Shown piece after piece: positions 47,627 through 56,576 of a stretch of DNA of 64,000 nt. The notes under the pieces are model-generated. The model was not told where the DNA came from and ran no database searches. It worked only from the letters and a program-made list of their open reading frames with translations. The position numbers were made by a program, and so were the translations under genes. This DNA comes from Saprospiraceae bacterium (GTDB lineage Bacteria > Bacteroidota > Bacteroidia > Chitinophagales > Saprospiraceae). Location of the stretch: NCBI GenBank assembly GCA_958295895.1, contig CATQHI010000002.1, forward strand, positions 124,001 through 188,000, in the 5' to 3' direction. How positions within the stretch are numbered: position 1 is the first letter of the stretch; each line of letters begins with the position of its first letter.

Positions 47627-49081
47627 TTACCGCCAGCCACCACCCAAGGCCTGGTACAAATCCACCACCGCACCTAGCTGCTCCCGCTTCGTCTCGATCA
47701 GTTGCGTACGCGCCTCCAACGCATCGCGCTGCGTCAGCAGCACCTCCATGTAATCGGCACGGGCCGACTGGTACAGCTTATTAGAGATATCGATCGACTC
47801 GTTCAGGTAGTCCACCTGCTGCTGCTTGGTCTGGTAGGTCTGTTGAAGGTTGTCGATGTTGGATACCTGCGTGGCGACCTCCTGGTAGGCGCGTAGCACC
47901 GACTGCTCATAGTCATACGCTACCTCCACCTGCCGGGCGCTGGCATTTTGGTAGGTGGCAATGATGGCGTTGCGGTTCACGACCCGGTGCGACCACGTCC
48001 CCGGCCAGGGATAGCAATAACGACTCCGGAGCGCTCACCAGTGTACTTCAGGTTGAAGGCCTGAAAGCCGAGTCCGGCGCGGATGCCGAAGGAGGGCAGG
48101 AAATTAGCCCGGGCCGACTGGATGTCGAGCCCCGCCGCGGCCAGTTCGTACTCCGCCTGGCGGATGTCGGGGCGGTTGGTGAGAAGCTGGGAGGGGATCC
48201 CGGCTTTCACCAGCGGGGGCTGTAGGTCCAGGAAACTATCTGAGCGGCGGGCAATGGGTTGGGGGGCCCGACCGAGCAGAAATTTATGCGGTTCTCGGTG
48301 GCGGCGATTTCCTGTTGGATGGAGTAGGTCTCGCTGCGGTTGCCCTGGATCTCGGCTTCGAAGCGGGCGCACGGCCAGGGAGTTGGAACGGCCCGCCTGC
48401 TGGAGCAGGTTGACTACCCGGAGAGCGTCCTCCTGAATGGCCAGCATGTTCTGCAGGTTCTGTAGGCGGGTATCGAGGGCGAGCAGCTCGTAGTAGGAGT
48501 TGGCGACCTCGGCAACTACCTGGGTAGTCGTGAAGTTGCCGGCCCTCTACGGTGGCCAGGTACTCCATCACGGCGGCCTTGCGGGCGTTGCGCAGCTTAT
48601 TCCAGACGTCGATCTCCCAACTGGCGTAAAGCCCAAGCTGGATGTTGGTCAGGAACTCCGGAAAGGCCCGCTCCTCGTTGAGTTCGATGTTTTCCTCCAG
48701 GGCCCCGTTGCGGGTGTAGCGGCCTACTTTTTCTACGTCGGTAGCTACTCCGGTACTGACGAAGGGCAGGTACTCGCCCCGCCGCGCCTGGATCTCGTTG
48801 CGGGCTATGCTGATGCGCTGCACCAGGATGTTGAGCTCCTTATTGTTGACCAGGGCGGTGTCGACGAGCTGCAGTAGGTAGGGATCGTCGAAGAAGTCAT
48901 CCCACCGCCGCCCGGCAGCTACCCCCGTCGTATCCGTACCGGTAGTAGCGGAAAAGGTTTGGGGCAGCGCCGCGCTCGGGCTACGCGTAGCGATCTGGGG
49001 TATGGTGCAGGCGGTCTGCAACAGTAGCAGCAGCAGGACCGCCACCAGCCCCGGCAAACACTTACAGGATATCGGTTTCAT
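47627..49081 (-). CDS. outer-membrane efflux lipoprotein, TolC/NodT type (frame broken)
   Basis: About 480 residues when corrected. Lipobox LLLLLQTAC (Cys25), then the two helical-hairpin repeats: NNKELNILVQRISIARNEIQARRGEYLPFVSTG and, after a slip near 48540 (one G too many in GAGGGCC), NRPDIRQAEYELAAAGLDIQSARANFLPSFGIRAG. Further breaks lie near 48270-48370 and 47980. NodT-type proteins form the outer-membrane duct for tripartite pumps. It begins 20 nt inside the end of the RND gene, completing the adaptor-pump-duct operon. Confidence 0.82.
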
Positions 49082-52000
49082 TGTATTGGTATTCTTCGGT
49101 TAGGGGACCAAAACGTTCGTCCTGGATCAGCTTTTTACCCTCGCCGAGCTTGGCGAACAGGTAGTACAGTCCGGGAATCAGCAGCACACCGAATAGCGTA
49201 CCGAAGAGCATACCCCCGAGGGCGGAGGTACCGATGGTACGGTTACCGATGGCACCGGCACCGGTCGCAAAGACCAACGGGATCAGACCGGCCACGAAGG
49301 CAAAGGAGGTCATCAGAATGGGCCGGAAGCGCGCCCGTGCTCCCTCGATGGCCGCATCGCGTACCGACATACCCTGCTGGGTCTTCTGTACGGCGAATTC
49401 TACAATCAGTACCGCGTTCTTACCCAGCAGACCTACCAGCATGACAAGTCCGACCTGGGCGTAGATGTCGTTGGCCAGCCCCAGCAGCTTTAGCAGCAGG
49501 AAGGAGCCGAAGATGCCCACCGGCAGGGACAGCAATACCACGAAGGGCAGCAGGAAGCTCTCGTATTGGGCGGCCAGCACCATGTACACAAAGATCACTA
49601 CGATGCCGAAGATTACGATAGCTTCGTTGCCGCGCCGCGCCTCGTCGAAGCTCAGGCCCTCCCAGGCGATGTCGTAGCCCTGGGGCAGGGTCTCCTTGGC
49701 TACCTCGGCAACGGCCTTGATGGCATCGTCCGTGGTATAACCCGGAGCGGCCTGCCCCCGGATGGTGGCCGAGTTGTACAGGTTGTAGCGGGTGATCTCG
49801 TTGGGGCCCTGTTGCTTCTTCATCGTCATGAAGGCGGAGTAGGGTACCATCTCTCCCTCTTCGTTCTTCACGTAGTAGTTGAGGATGTCGCTGGGGTAGC
49901 GACGGTACTGCGGACCGGCCTGGGTGTAGACCTTGAAGAAGTTGTTGAAGCGGATGAAGCCCTGCTCGTAGGTGCTACCGATGAGGATGTTCAGGTTCTC
50001 CATCGCCATACCGATCGAGACGCCCTTCTGCATCGCCAGCTGGTTGTTGATCTCCAGCTCGTACTGGGGGTAGTTGGCGGCGTAGAAGGTGAACAGGCCG
50101 TCCAGCTCCTTGCGCTTGCCCAGCTCCTGCATGAAGTTCTGGTTGATGCGGTCGAATTCGTGGTAGTCGGTGCCATTGGTCTTATCCAGTAGGCGGAGGG
50201 CCAGACCGTCGGCGGCACCATAACCCGGTACGGCGGGGGGCTCGAAGTACTCGATCACGGCACCGAAGTCCTTGGTGTGCTCCTCTAGTTCCTCGATGAT
50301 CTCGCGGACCGACTGCGTACGCTCGCCCCAGCCCTTCAGGTTGATCAAACAGGTACCGGCGTTGGAGCCCCGGCCCTCGGTGAGGATTTCGTAGCCGGCC
50401 AGCGAGGATACGGAGGCTACCCCGTCCACCTCCTCGGCCACGGCCTGTAGCTCCTGAGCTACTTTATTGGTAGCCTCCAGCGTGCTACCCGGAGGGGTCT
50501 GAATGATGGCGTAGATCATGCCCTGGTCCTCACCGGGAATGAAGCCGGCCGGCAGCGTCTCACTGACCAGGAAGGTACCGACGCAGAAGGCTGCCAGTAA
50601 TAGGATCGTCACCAGCCGGCGGGCTACTACCGCACTCAGCACCTGCGTGTACCGCCCCGTGAGCCGTTCGAACCAGTTGTTGAACCCGTCCAGTACGTAG
50701 GTCAGGGGTGATTTGCGTTTCTCCTTTCCGTGATCGTTGCGTAGGATCATCGCGCACAGCACCGGCGTCAGTGTCAGGGCTACTATACCCGAGATGACGA
50801 TCGACGAGGCCATGGTAATCGAGAACTGCCGGTAGAAAACGCCCACCGGACCGCTCATGAAGGCCACCGGGATGAATACCGAGGTCATCATCAGCGTGAT
50901 GGCCACGATGGCCCCACCAATTTCGCCAAGCACTTCCTTGGAGGCCTCGAAGGGCGGGAGGTGCTGCTCGTGCATCTTCACGTGTACCGCCTCGACCACT
51001 ACAATGGCGTTGTCCACCACGATACCGATGGCCAGTACCAGGGCGAAGAGGGTGATCAGGTTGATGCTCAGGCCGAACAACTGCATGACGAAGAAGGCAC
51101 CGATCAGCGAGATCGGCACGGCCAGGGTGGGGATGAGCGTGGAGCGCCAGTCACCCAGGAAGACGAACACCACCAGGGCCACCAGCAGGAAGGCCTCGCC
51201 CAGGGTGTGCACGACCTTTTCGATGGAGGCGTCCAGGAAGGTCGATACGTCGTAGTTGATCTCGTACTCGGTACCGGGAGGGAAGCTGGGCTGCAACTCC
51301 GCCATTTTTTCCTTCACCTGGTCGATCACGTCCGTAGCGTTACTGCCGTAGGTCTGCTTGAGCACGATGGCCGCCGAGGGGTGGCCGTCCTTGTTGGAGT
51401 AGATGTCCAGGAACTCGCTGCCCAGGTTGATGTCGGCTACGTCCTTGAGGCGCAGGGCCTGTCCGTCGGGATTGGCCCGCAGAATGATGTTGCCGTACTC
51501 CTCCTCCTGGTTGTAACGGCCCTTGTAGACCAGCACGTACTCCAGCGACTGGGCCTCGATGCCGGAGCTACGACCCAGGCGACCGGGCCGGCCGATCATG
51601 CTCTGCTCGTCGATGGCGTTCATGACCTCGTCTACCGAGACCTCGTAGGCCCGCATCCGGTCCGGCTTGAGCCAGATGCGCATGGCGTACTGCCGGCTAC
51701 CCAGGATCTGGGCCGTGGCGATGCCGTTGATGCGCTGGATCTCCGGGATGATGTTGATGTTGGCGTAGTTGTACAGGAACTTCTCGTCCGCATTCTCGTC
51801 GGTGCTGAAGAGGTTCACGTACATCAGCATACTGGGCTGCACGCGCGAGACGACGACGCCCTCCAGCTGCACCAGCGCGGGCAGGCGGTTCATCACCTGG
51901 TCGACGCGGTTCTTCACGTTGACCACCGCGTCGCTGACGTCGGTGCCCAGCTCGAAGATGATCTGGATGGTAGCTTCCCCGGCACTCGTCGCATCGCTGA

Positions 52001-52235
52001 CGATGTATTTCATGCCCGGCACACCGTTGATGCTGCGCTCCAGGGGGATAAGGGTGGACTGTACCAGTACGTCCGCACTGGCCCCCGGATAGGCCATGGT
52101 GATGAGTACCCGTGGGGGGGCAATCTCCGGAAACTGCGAGATCGGCAGGGCCTTAATGGCCAGAAAACCAATCAGCACGATGAAGAGCGAAAACACGATC
52201 GCCAGGACCGGTCGCTTGATGAAGCTTTGGAACAT
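49062..52235 (-). CDS. RND multidrug efflux pump, HAE1 family
   Basis: 1,057 residues, intact. The AcrB/MexB layout is present: MFQSFIKRPVLAIVFSLFIVLIG, then the large porter loops and 12 membrane helices. In helix 4 the proton-relay pair appears as GIVVDNAIVVVEAV (Asp followed by Asn, where AcrB has Asp-Asp), and the helix-10 Lys is in GLLGKNAVLIVEFAV. It extrudes hydrophobic drugs or detergents using the proton gradient. The adaptor is upstream (30 nt) and the outer-membrane duct downstream. Confidence 0.93.
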   Translation of the reverse strand: MFQSFIKRPVLAIVFSLFIVLIGFLAIKALPISQFPEIAPPRVLITMAYPGASADVLVQSTLIPLERSINGVPGMKYIVSDATSAGEATIQIIFELGTDVSDAVVNVKNRVDQVMNRLPALVQLEGVVVSRVQPSMLMYVNLFSTDENADEKFLYNYANINIIPEIQRINGIATAQILGSRQYAMRIWLKPDRMRAYEVSVDEVMNAIDEQSMIGRPGRLGRSSGIEAQSLEYVLVYKGRYNQEEEYGNIILRANPDGQALRLKDVADINLGSEFLDIYSNKDGHPSAAIVLKQTYGSNATDVIDQVKEKMAELQPSFPPGTEYEINYDVSTFLDASIEKVVHTLGEAFLLVALVVFVFLGDWRSTLIPTLAVPISLIGAFFVMQLFGLSINLITLFALVLAIGIVVDNAIVVVEAVHVKMHEQHLPPFEASKEVLGEIGGAIVAITLMMTSVFIPVAFMSGPVGVFYRQFSITMASSIVISGIVALTLTPVLCAMILRNDHGKEKRKSPLTYVLDGFNNWFERLTGRYTQVLSAVVARRLVTILLLAAFCVGTFLVSETLPAGFIPGEDQGMIYAIIQTPPGSTLEATNKVAQELQAVAEEVDGVASVSSLAGYEILTEGRGSNAGTCLINLKGWGERTQSVREIIEELEEHTKDFGAVIEYFEPPAVPGYGAADGLALRLLDKTNGTDYHEFDRINQNFMQELGKRKELDGLFTFYAANYPQYELEINNQLAMQKGVSIGMAMENLNILIGSTYEQGFIRFNNFFKVYTQAGPQYRRYPSDILNYYVKNEEGEMVPYSAFMTMKKQQGPNEITRYNLYNSATIRGQAAPGYTTDDAIKAVAEVAKETLPQGYDIAWEGLSFDEARRGNEAIVIFGIVVIFVYMVLAAQYESFLLPFVVLLSLPVGIFGSFLLLKLLGLANDIYAQVGLVMLVGLLGKNAVLIVEFAVQKTQQGMSVRDAAIEGARARFRPILMTSFAFVAGLIPLVFATGAGAIGNRTIGTSALGGMLFGTLFGVLLIPGLYYLFAKLGEGKKLIQDERFGPLTEEYQYNETDIL

Positions 52236-52265
52236 GGGTTATGTCTTTTGGGGGGTGGTAGAAAC

Positions 52266-53349
52266 CTATTCGGCATGCAGGTCGAGGGCGGCCATGACCT
52301 CGTCCGGCGCGTGGAAGTTGACGGCGATCTCCTCCCCGTCGTGGACCCGCCGTAGGCCTTCCAGCAGGATACGGTCGGTGGGGTTCCAGCCCTTCGCTCA
52401 CGAGGTAGACGTGCTGTAGCTCCTCGGCCACCACGATGGGCCGCTGCTCCAACTGGTTCTCCTCGTTGACCACGTAGACGTACTTCTTGTCCAGGATCTC
52501 GAAGGTGGCCTTCTGGGGAATCACCAGGGCCTGGGGATAGGCAGCTGGCATCAGGATGCTCCCCGTCTCCCCGTGCCGCAGCAGCCGCTTGGGGTTGGGG
52601 AAGGTGGCCCGGAACTCGATGTTGCCGGTCTCGTGGTCGAACTCGCCCTCGATGGTCTCCACCACGCCCTCCTGATCAAAGACCATGCCGTTGGCCAGGC
52701 GCAGTTGTACCTGCTGCTTGTCCTTACGGTCGGCGTCCGACATGTAGTTGAGGTACTCGGCCTCCGGCACGCTGAAGTAGATCCACATCTTACTGTTGTC
52801 GGACAGCGTCGTGAGCAGTTCGCCCTCGTCGAGCAGGCTGCCCTCCCGGGCCTCCAGGTGGTCCATGATGCCGTTGAAGGGGGCGCGGATGTCGGTGAAG
52901 CCGAGGTGGGTACCGGCCAGACTTACCTGGGCCTTGGCCTTGTCGAGGTTGGCCTTAGCCATGGCGAGCTCGTTCTGGGAGACGACGTTCTCGTCGGCCA
53001 GCAGCTTCGTGTTATTATACTCGATGTTGGCCACTTCGGCCTCGGCCTCGGTGACGTGCAGCTCGGCCTCGTACACATTGGGCAGGATCTGAAACATCTT
53101 CTGGCCTTTGGACACGGTCTGTCCTTCGTCCACGAAAATATGCTGCAGGTACCCCCGTTCCAGCGCCCGCAGCTCGATGTGGCGGCTGGCGTGGATCTGG
53201 CCCACGTACTCGCGGGTCACGGTCATATCCTGGATCAGGGGGGTGCTCACCTCTAGTTTGGGGAGCTCCTCGTGGTGTTCTTCTTCCGCGCCGTGGCAGC
53301 CGATGAGTAGGGACAGCACGGGCAGGCAGAGCCATGCAAGCTTGCGCAT
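52266..53349 (-). CDS. RND periplasmic adaptor lipoprotein, MFP family (one frameshift)
   Basis: About 360 residues from ATG 53349. Lipobox PVLSLLIGC (Cys18), the lipoyl halves RALERGYLQHIFVDEGQTVSKGQ and LGFTDIRAPFNGIMDHLEARE, the coiled-coil hairpin between them (ELHVTEAEAEVANIEYNNTKLL), and the barrel YVYVVNEENQLEQRPIVV. A single extra C near 52393 breaks the final 40 residues; the corrected end reads LEPTDRILLEGLRR. It couples the pump to the outer-membrane duct. Confidence 0.9.
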
Positions 53350-53408
53350 AAGTAGTAACATTTGGTAGATGGGGGGGGAAATGAAAAGGGTACGGGGTAC
53401 CGGGATGC

Positions 53409-53426
53409 GGGCGGGGCCGCGGGTGC
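53409..53426 (+). repeat. dispersed 18-mer, 17 of 18
   Basis: The single change is A to G (CCGCGGGTGC), followed by GAAG as after other copies. It lies in the gap upstream of the RND operon. Confidence 0.75.
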
Positions 53427-53491
53427 GAAGTGCGGGGCGCAGGCATTAGCCATACCTCAGGCTACGCGAGCTCACTCCCGGGCACGACAAA

Positions 53492-53522
53492 ACCAGTCGT
53501 TCCTAAATCAGGAACGCCTGGT
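53492..53522 (-). terminator. terminator after the small secreted ORF
   Basis: On the minus strand ACCAGGCGTTCCT pairs with AGGAACGACTGGT (one mismatch) and is followed by TTTTGTC. The TGA of the ORF at 53508 lies inside the stem. Confidence 0.7.
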
Positions 53523-53870
53523 GCAGAATAACCTTGGAAAGCGTAGCAGAATGGAACGCCAGGGGGCCAGGGGGCTTACCGTGCCGGTGGGGGGCCGCGC
53601 GAAGAGCGTAGCGTTGCCCGTCAGAAAGCTAGCGGAGAATATCCCACTCGGTAGGGGTACAGGTAGGCTACCGGATTCGGCCTCTACCTCACGCTCCGGG
53701 CCGGTCTTGGCCTCGACGATCGGCAACCGCAGTCCTACCGGTGCCTCGTAGGGCTGCATCACTACCTGGTAGTCGGCGGCGGAGATGGTAGTCGCCGTAG
53801 CATCATAACTAGTCTGCTCCCCGCGCACCGCGAAGCCCGATAGGAGGGCAAGGATCAGATATACTAGCAT
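53508..53870 (-). CDS. small putative secreted protein
   Basis: 120 residues with a clear signal peptide (MLVYLILALLSGFAVRG). No domain is recognised. The last 20 residues (WRSILLRFPRLFCTRRS) look unlike coding sequence and run into a terminator hairpin, so the true C-terminus may be frameshifted. The ORF is plausible but not proven to be expressed. Confidence 0.45.
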   Translation of the reverse strand: MLVYLILALLSGFAVRGEQTSYDATATTISAADYQVVMQPYEAPVGLRLPIVEAKTGPEREVEAESGSLPVPLPSGIFSASFLTGNATLFARPPTGTVSPLAPWRSILLRFPRLFCTRRS

Positions 53871-53955
53871 GGGCCGCGTACTGCGAAATACTGCGCAAAA
53901 GTAGGGTCACTGTTTGGGTCCGTGCAATAGGGCAAGAAAGATTATTTTTACCCCC

Positions 53956-54822
53956 TTGGAAACCACCGAACTCCTCAAACGCGTCCGCCGCATCGAGATC
54001 AAGACCAAGGGCCTGAGCCGGCAGATCTTCTCCGGCGAGTACCACTCGGCCTTCAAGGGGCGGGGTATGTCGTTTTCAGAAGTGCGGGGCTACCAGTACG
54101 GCGACGACGTGCGCAACATCGACTGGAACGTGACGGCCCGCTCGGGGGAGCCCTACGTGAAGGTCTTCGAGGAAGAACGGGAGCTGACCGTGATGCTGCT
54201 GGTGGACATCTCCAAGTCGAGCTTCTTCGGCACCGTGAAGCAGCCCAAGAACGAGCTCATCACCGAGATCTGCGCCGTGCTGGCCTTCTCCGCCGCCCAG
54301 AACAACGACAAGGTGGGCCTGCTGCTGTTCAGCGACCGGGTGGAGAAGTTCCTGCCGCCGAAAAAGGGGCGGGGCCACATCCTGCGCATCATCCGCGAGC
54401 TGCTGGATACCCGTCCGGAGGGTAGCGGCACCGACATCGGCATGGCCCTGACCTACTTCACCAACATGGTCAAGAAGCGCAGCATCTGCTTCCTGCTATC
54501 GGACTATCTGGCTACCGACTACGAGCGCCCTCTCCGCCTAGCCGCCCGCCGCCACGACCTGGTGGGCCTGCACCTCTACGACCCCCGCGAGCGCGAGCTG
54601 CCCGCCGTGGGCCTGCTCCGGGCCAAGGACGCCGAGACCGGCCGCACGCAGTGGATCGATACGAATAGTGCGCGGGTGCGGGAGCGGTATGCGGGCTGGT
54701 ACGAGGAGAATATGGACTACTTCGCGAGTGCGTTTCGGCAGAGCGGGGCGGATACTTTGAGTGTGGAGACTACGGAGGATTATACGCGGGAGTTGTTGCG
54801 GTTTTTTAAGGGGCGGGGGTGA
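53956..54822 (+). CDS. DUF58 domain protein (VWA-like, Bat/MoxR-associated type)
   Basis: 288 residues from TTG 53956, which gives the family start LETTELLKRVRRIEIKTKGLSRQIFSGEYHSAFKGRG; longer starts read into non-coding sequence. The DUF58 motif YQYGDDVRNIDWNVTARSGEPYVKVFEEERE is complete, and a VWA-like MIDAS follows (LLVDISKSSFF). In Bacteroidota such genes usually sit with a MoxR ATPase and batA/batB for envelope stress; none is adjacent here. Confidence 0.85.
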   Translation: METTELLKRVRRIEIKTKGLSRQIFSGEYHSAFKGRGMSFSEVRGYQYGDDVRNIDWNVTARSGEPYVKVFEEERELTVMLLVDISKSSFFGTVKQPKNELITEICAVLAFSAAQNNDKVGLLLFSDRVEKFLPPKKGRGHILRIIRELLDTRPEGSGTDIGMALTYFTNMVKKRSICFLLSDYLATDYERPLRLAARRHDLVGLHLYDPRERELPAVGLLRAKDAETGRTQWIDTNSARVRERYAGWYEENMDYFASAFRQSGADTLSVETTEDYTRELLRFFKGRG

Positions 54823-54942
54823 GGGGGGTTTGGTGTCACCTAATGCACCGTTGGTCTACTAGGTTACCATTAGCCCCATGAGTTGGAGGGGATACAATCC
54901 ACGGCAAAGATTCTGCCGTATCTGTCCCCAAAACCAAAAATT

Positions 54943-55654
54943 ATGCCCTCCCCCCCTCCTACTTCCTCTTACGTAGTCGCGGACCGGACGGTCCAAAGTC
55001 GCCGACGCTTCCTGCGCAGCTCCGGGATCGGTCTTGCCACCGCAGGACTTTTCCTCACGGGTTGCGCCGATGATGACGACCCCATCATGATGAACCGGGG
55101 GGGTTAACCTCGGTACGGGTGATCTGGGGGTACTGAACTACGCCTACGCCCTGGAGCAACTCGAGGCCGCTTTTTACGCCGCCGTACTGGCCGGAGACTA
55201 CTACGCTTCCGCACCGGCCGCAGAAAAAACGTTACTCGAGGACCTGGAAGCCCACGAGCGTGCCCACGCCGATTTCTTCCGCACCGTGATCAACTCAGTC
55301 GGTACCGCCATTCCCGCCCTGGAGGTAGATTTCTCTTCCATCGACTTCAGCAGCCGCAGTAGCGTACTCACCACCGCCCAGACCTTCGAGGACCTCGGCG
55401 TATCGGCCTATAACGGTGCGGGTCAGTTGCTGGAGAATGCGGACTACCTCACCCTAGCCGGCAAGATCGTGTCCGTAGAGGCCCGCCACGCCGCGGCCAT
55501 TCGCAGTACCAACAGCGATTCTCCAACCGCCTTTGCCAGTAATCAGGTCGTCGACAGCAACGGGCTCGACGCAGCCCGTAGTCCCCGCGAGGTACTCACC
55601 ATGGCCTCGGCTTTCATCACCACGCCCATCGATGCCAGCGGCATTATCCGCTAG
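54943..55654 (+). CDS. exported ferritin-like protein 1 (one frameshift)
   Basis: About 237 residues. A Tat signal (SRRRFLRSSGIGLATAGLFLTGC) combined with a lipobox precedes a ferritin-like four-helix domain: LNYAYALEQLEAAFYAAVL, DLEAHERAHADFFRTVI and KIVSVEARHAAAIRS carry the Glu/His residues of a di-iron site. A run of seven G near 55098 shifts the frame by one; with six the reading continues GVNLGTGDLGVL. It is paired with a paralogue 24 nt downstream. The family is often annotated only as ferritin-like; its substrate is unknown. Confidence 0.78.
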
Positions 55655-55678
55655 CCCCCCCCCCAAACTATCCTAAGC

Positions 55679-56492
55679 ATGAATATATTAGCTCTCTTCG
55701 ACCAATTGGAAGGCCTCACCGCCCAGCGCGGTAGCTCCTCCTACGCTTCAACCAGCCGCCGGGCTGCCTTTACCAAAGCGGGCCATGCCCTCGGTAAAGC
55801 CGCCGCCGCGACCCTGCCGCTGGCTGCCTTATTCACCCCCACCCGGGCCGCCGCCCAGAGCTCCGCTAACAGCGTGGTGGACGTCCTCAATTTTGCCCTT
55901 ACCCTGGAGTACCTGGAAGCAGAATACTACCGCATGGGTCTGGACACCGATGGTCTGCTGACCGGCGATCTACGGGAGACCATTGCCCTGATCGGCGGAC
56001 ACGAGGCTGCCCACGTCGAATTTTTACGCAGTGCCATTGCCGGGGCAGGCGGCGAGGCGGGTGGAACAACCGACCTTCGACTTCACCGCCGGGGGCACCT
56101 TCCCCGATGTGTTTTCCAACCAGGAGACCTTCCTGGCCGTAGCGCAGGCCTTCGAGGATACCGGGGTGCGGGCCTACAAGGGTCAGGCTCCGAATCTGCT
56201 GGGTAGCCCCGAGGTACTGACCGCGGCACTACAGATTCACTCCGTCGAGGCCCGGCATGCTTCCGAGATTCGGCGGATTCGCGGCTCCAAGGGCTGGATC
56301 ACCAACGCGGAAAATACGACGGGAGCGGATGCGGCCGATGCCGTCTACGCCGGCGAAGGAAATATCACCCAGCTGGGTGTCGACGCCGCGGCGCTGACGA
56401 ACGTCAGCCGCGACCGGGTTACCGAGGCTTACGACGAGCCGCTGGGGCGCCAGGCCGTGCTCGATATTGCGGGACTGTTCATCGACGCGTAA
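55679..56492 (+). CDS. exported ferritin-like protein 2 (one frameshift)
   Basis: About 271 residues. The N-terminus has a long region before a hydrophobic segment (KAAAATLPLAALFTPTRAAAQ) acting as a signal, then LNFALTLEYLEAEYYRMGL, GGHEAAHVEFLRSAI and QIHSVEARHASEIRRIRG with the di-iron Glu and His residues. A GGG-for-GG slip near 56053 breaks the frame; the corrected reading is GGEAVEQPTFDFTAG. It forms a two-gene unit with the preceding paralogue. Confidence 0.78.
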
Positions 56493-56538
56493 CGCTGCGG
56501 TCACACCGTGGTGGTGCGTCGCTAGCGGCCAAGTTAGT

Positions 56539-56565
56539 GGGGCCTCCCCGTACTGGGGGGGCCCC
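56539..56565. terminator. terminator between ferritin-like pair and hsdR
   Basis: GGGGCCTCCCC (56539-56549) pairs with GGGGGGGCCCC (56555-56565) with minor wobble, followed by TTGCT. It lies between convergent genes. Confidence 0.7.
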
Positions 56566-56576
56566 TTGCTCGTTAC

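Noticed and set aside
55092..55100. Seven-G tract in the first ferritin-like gene as a phase-variation switch
   Set aside because: The same one-base excess occurs in short runs of many other genes here, so sequencing error is the simpler reading.
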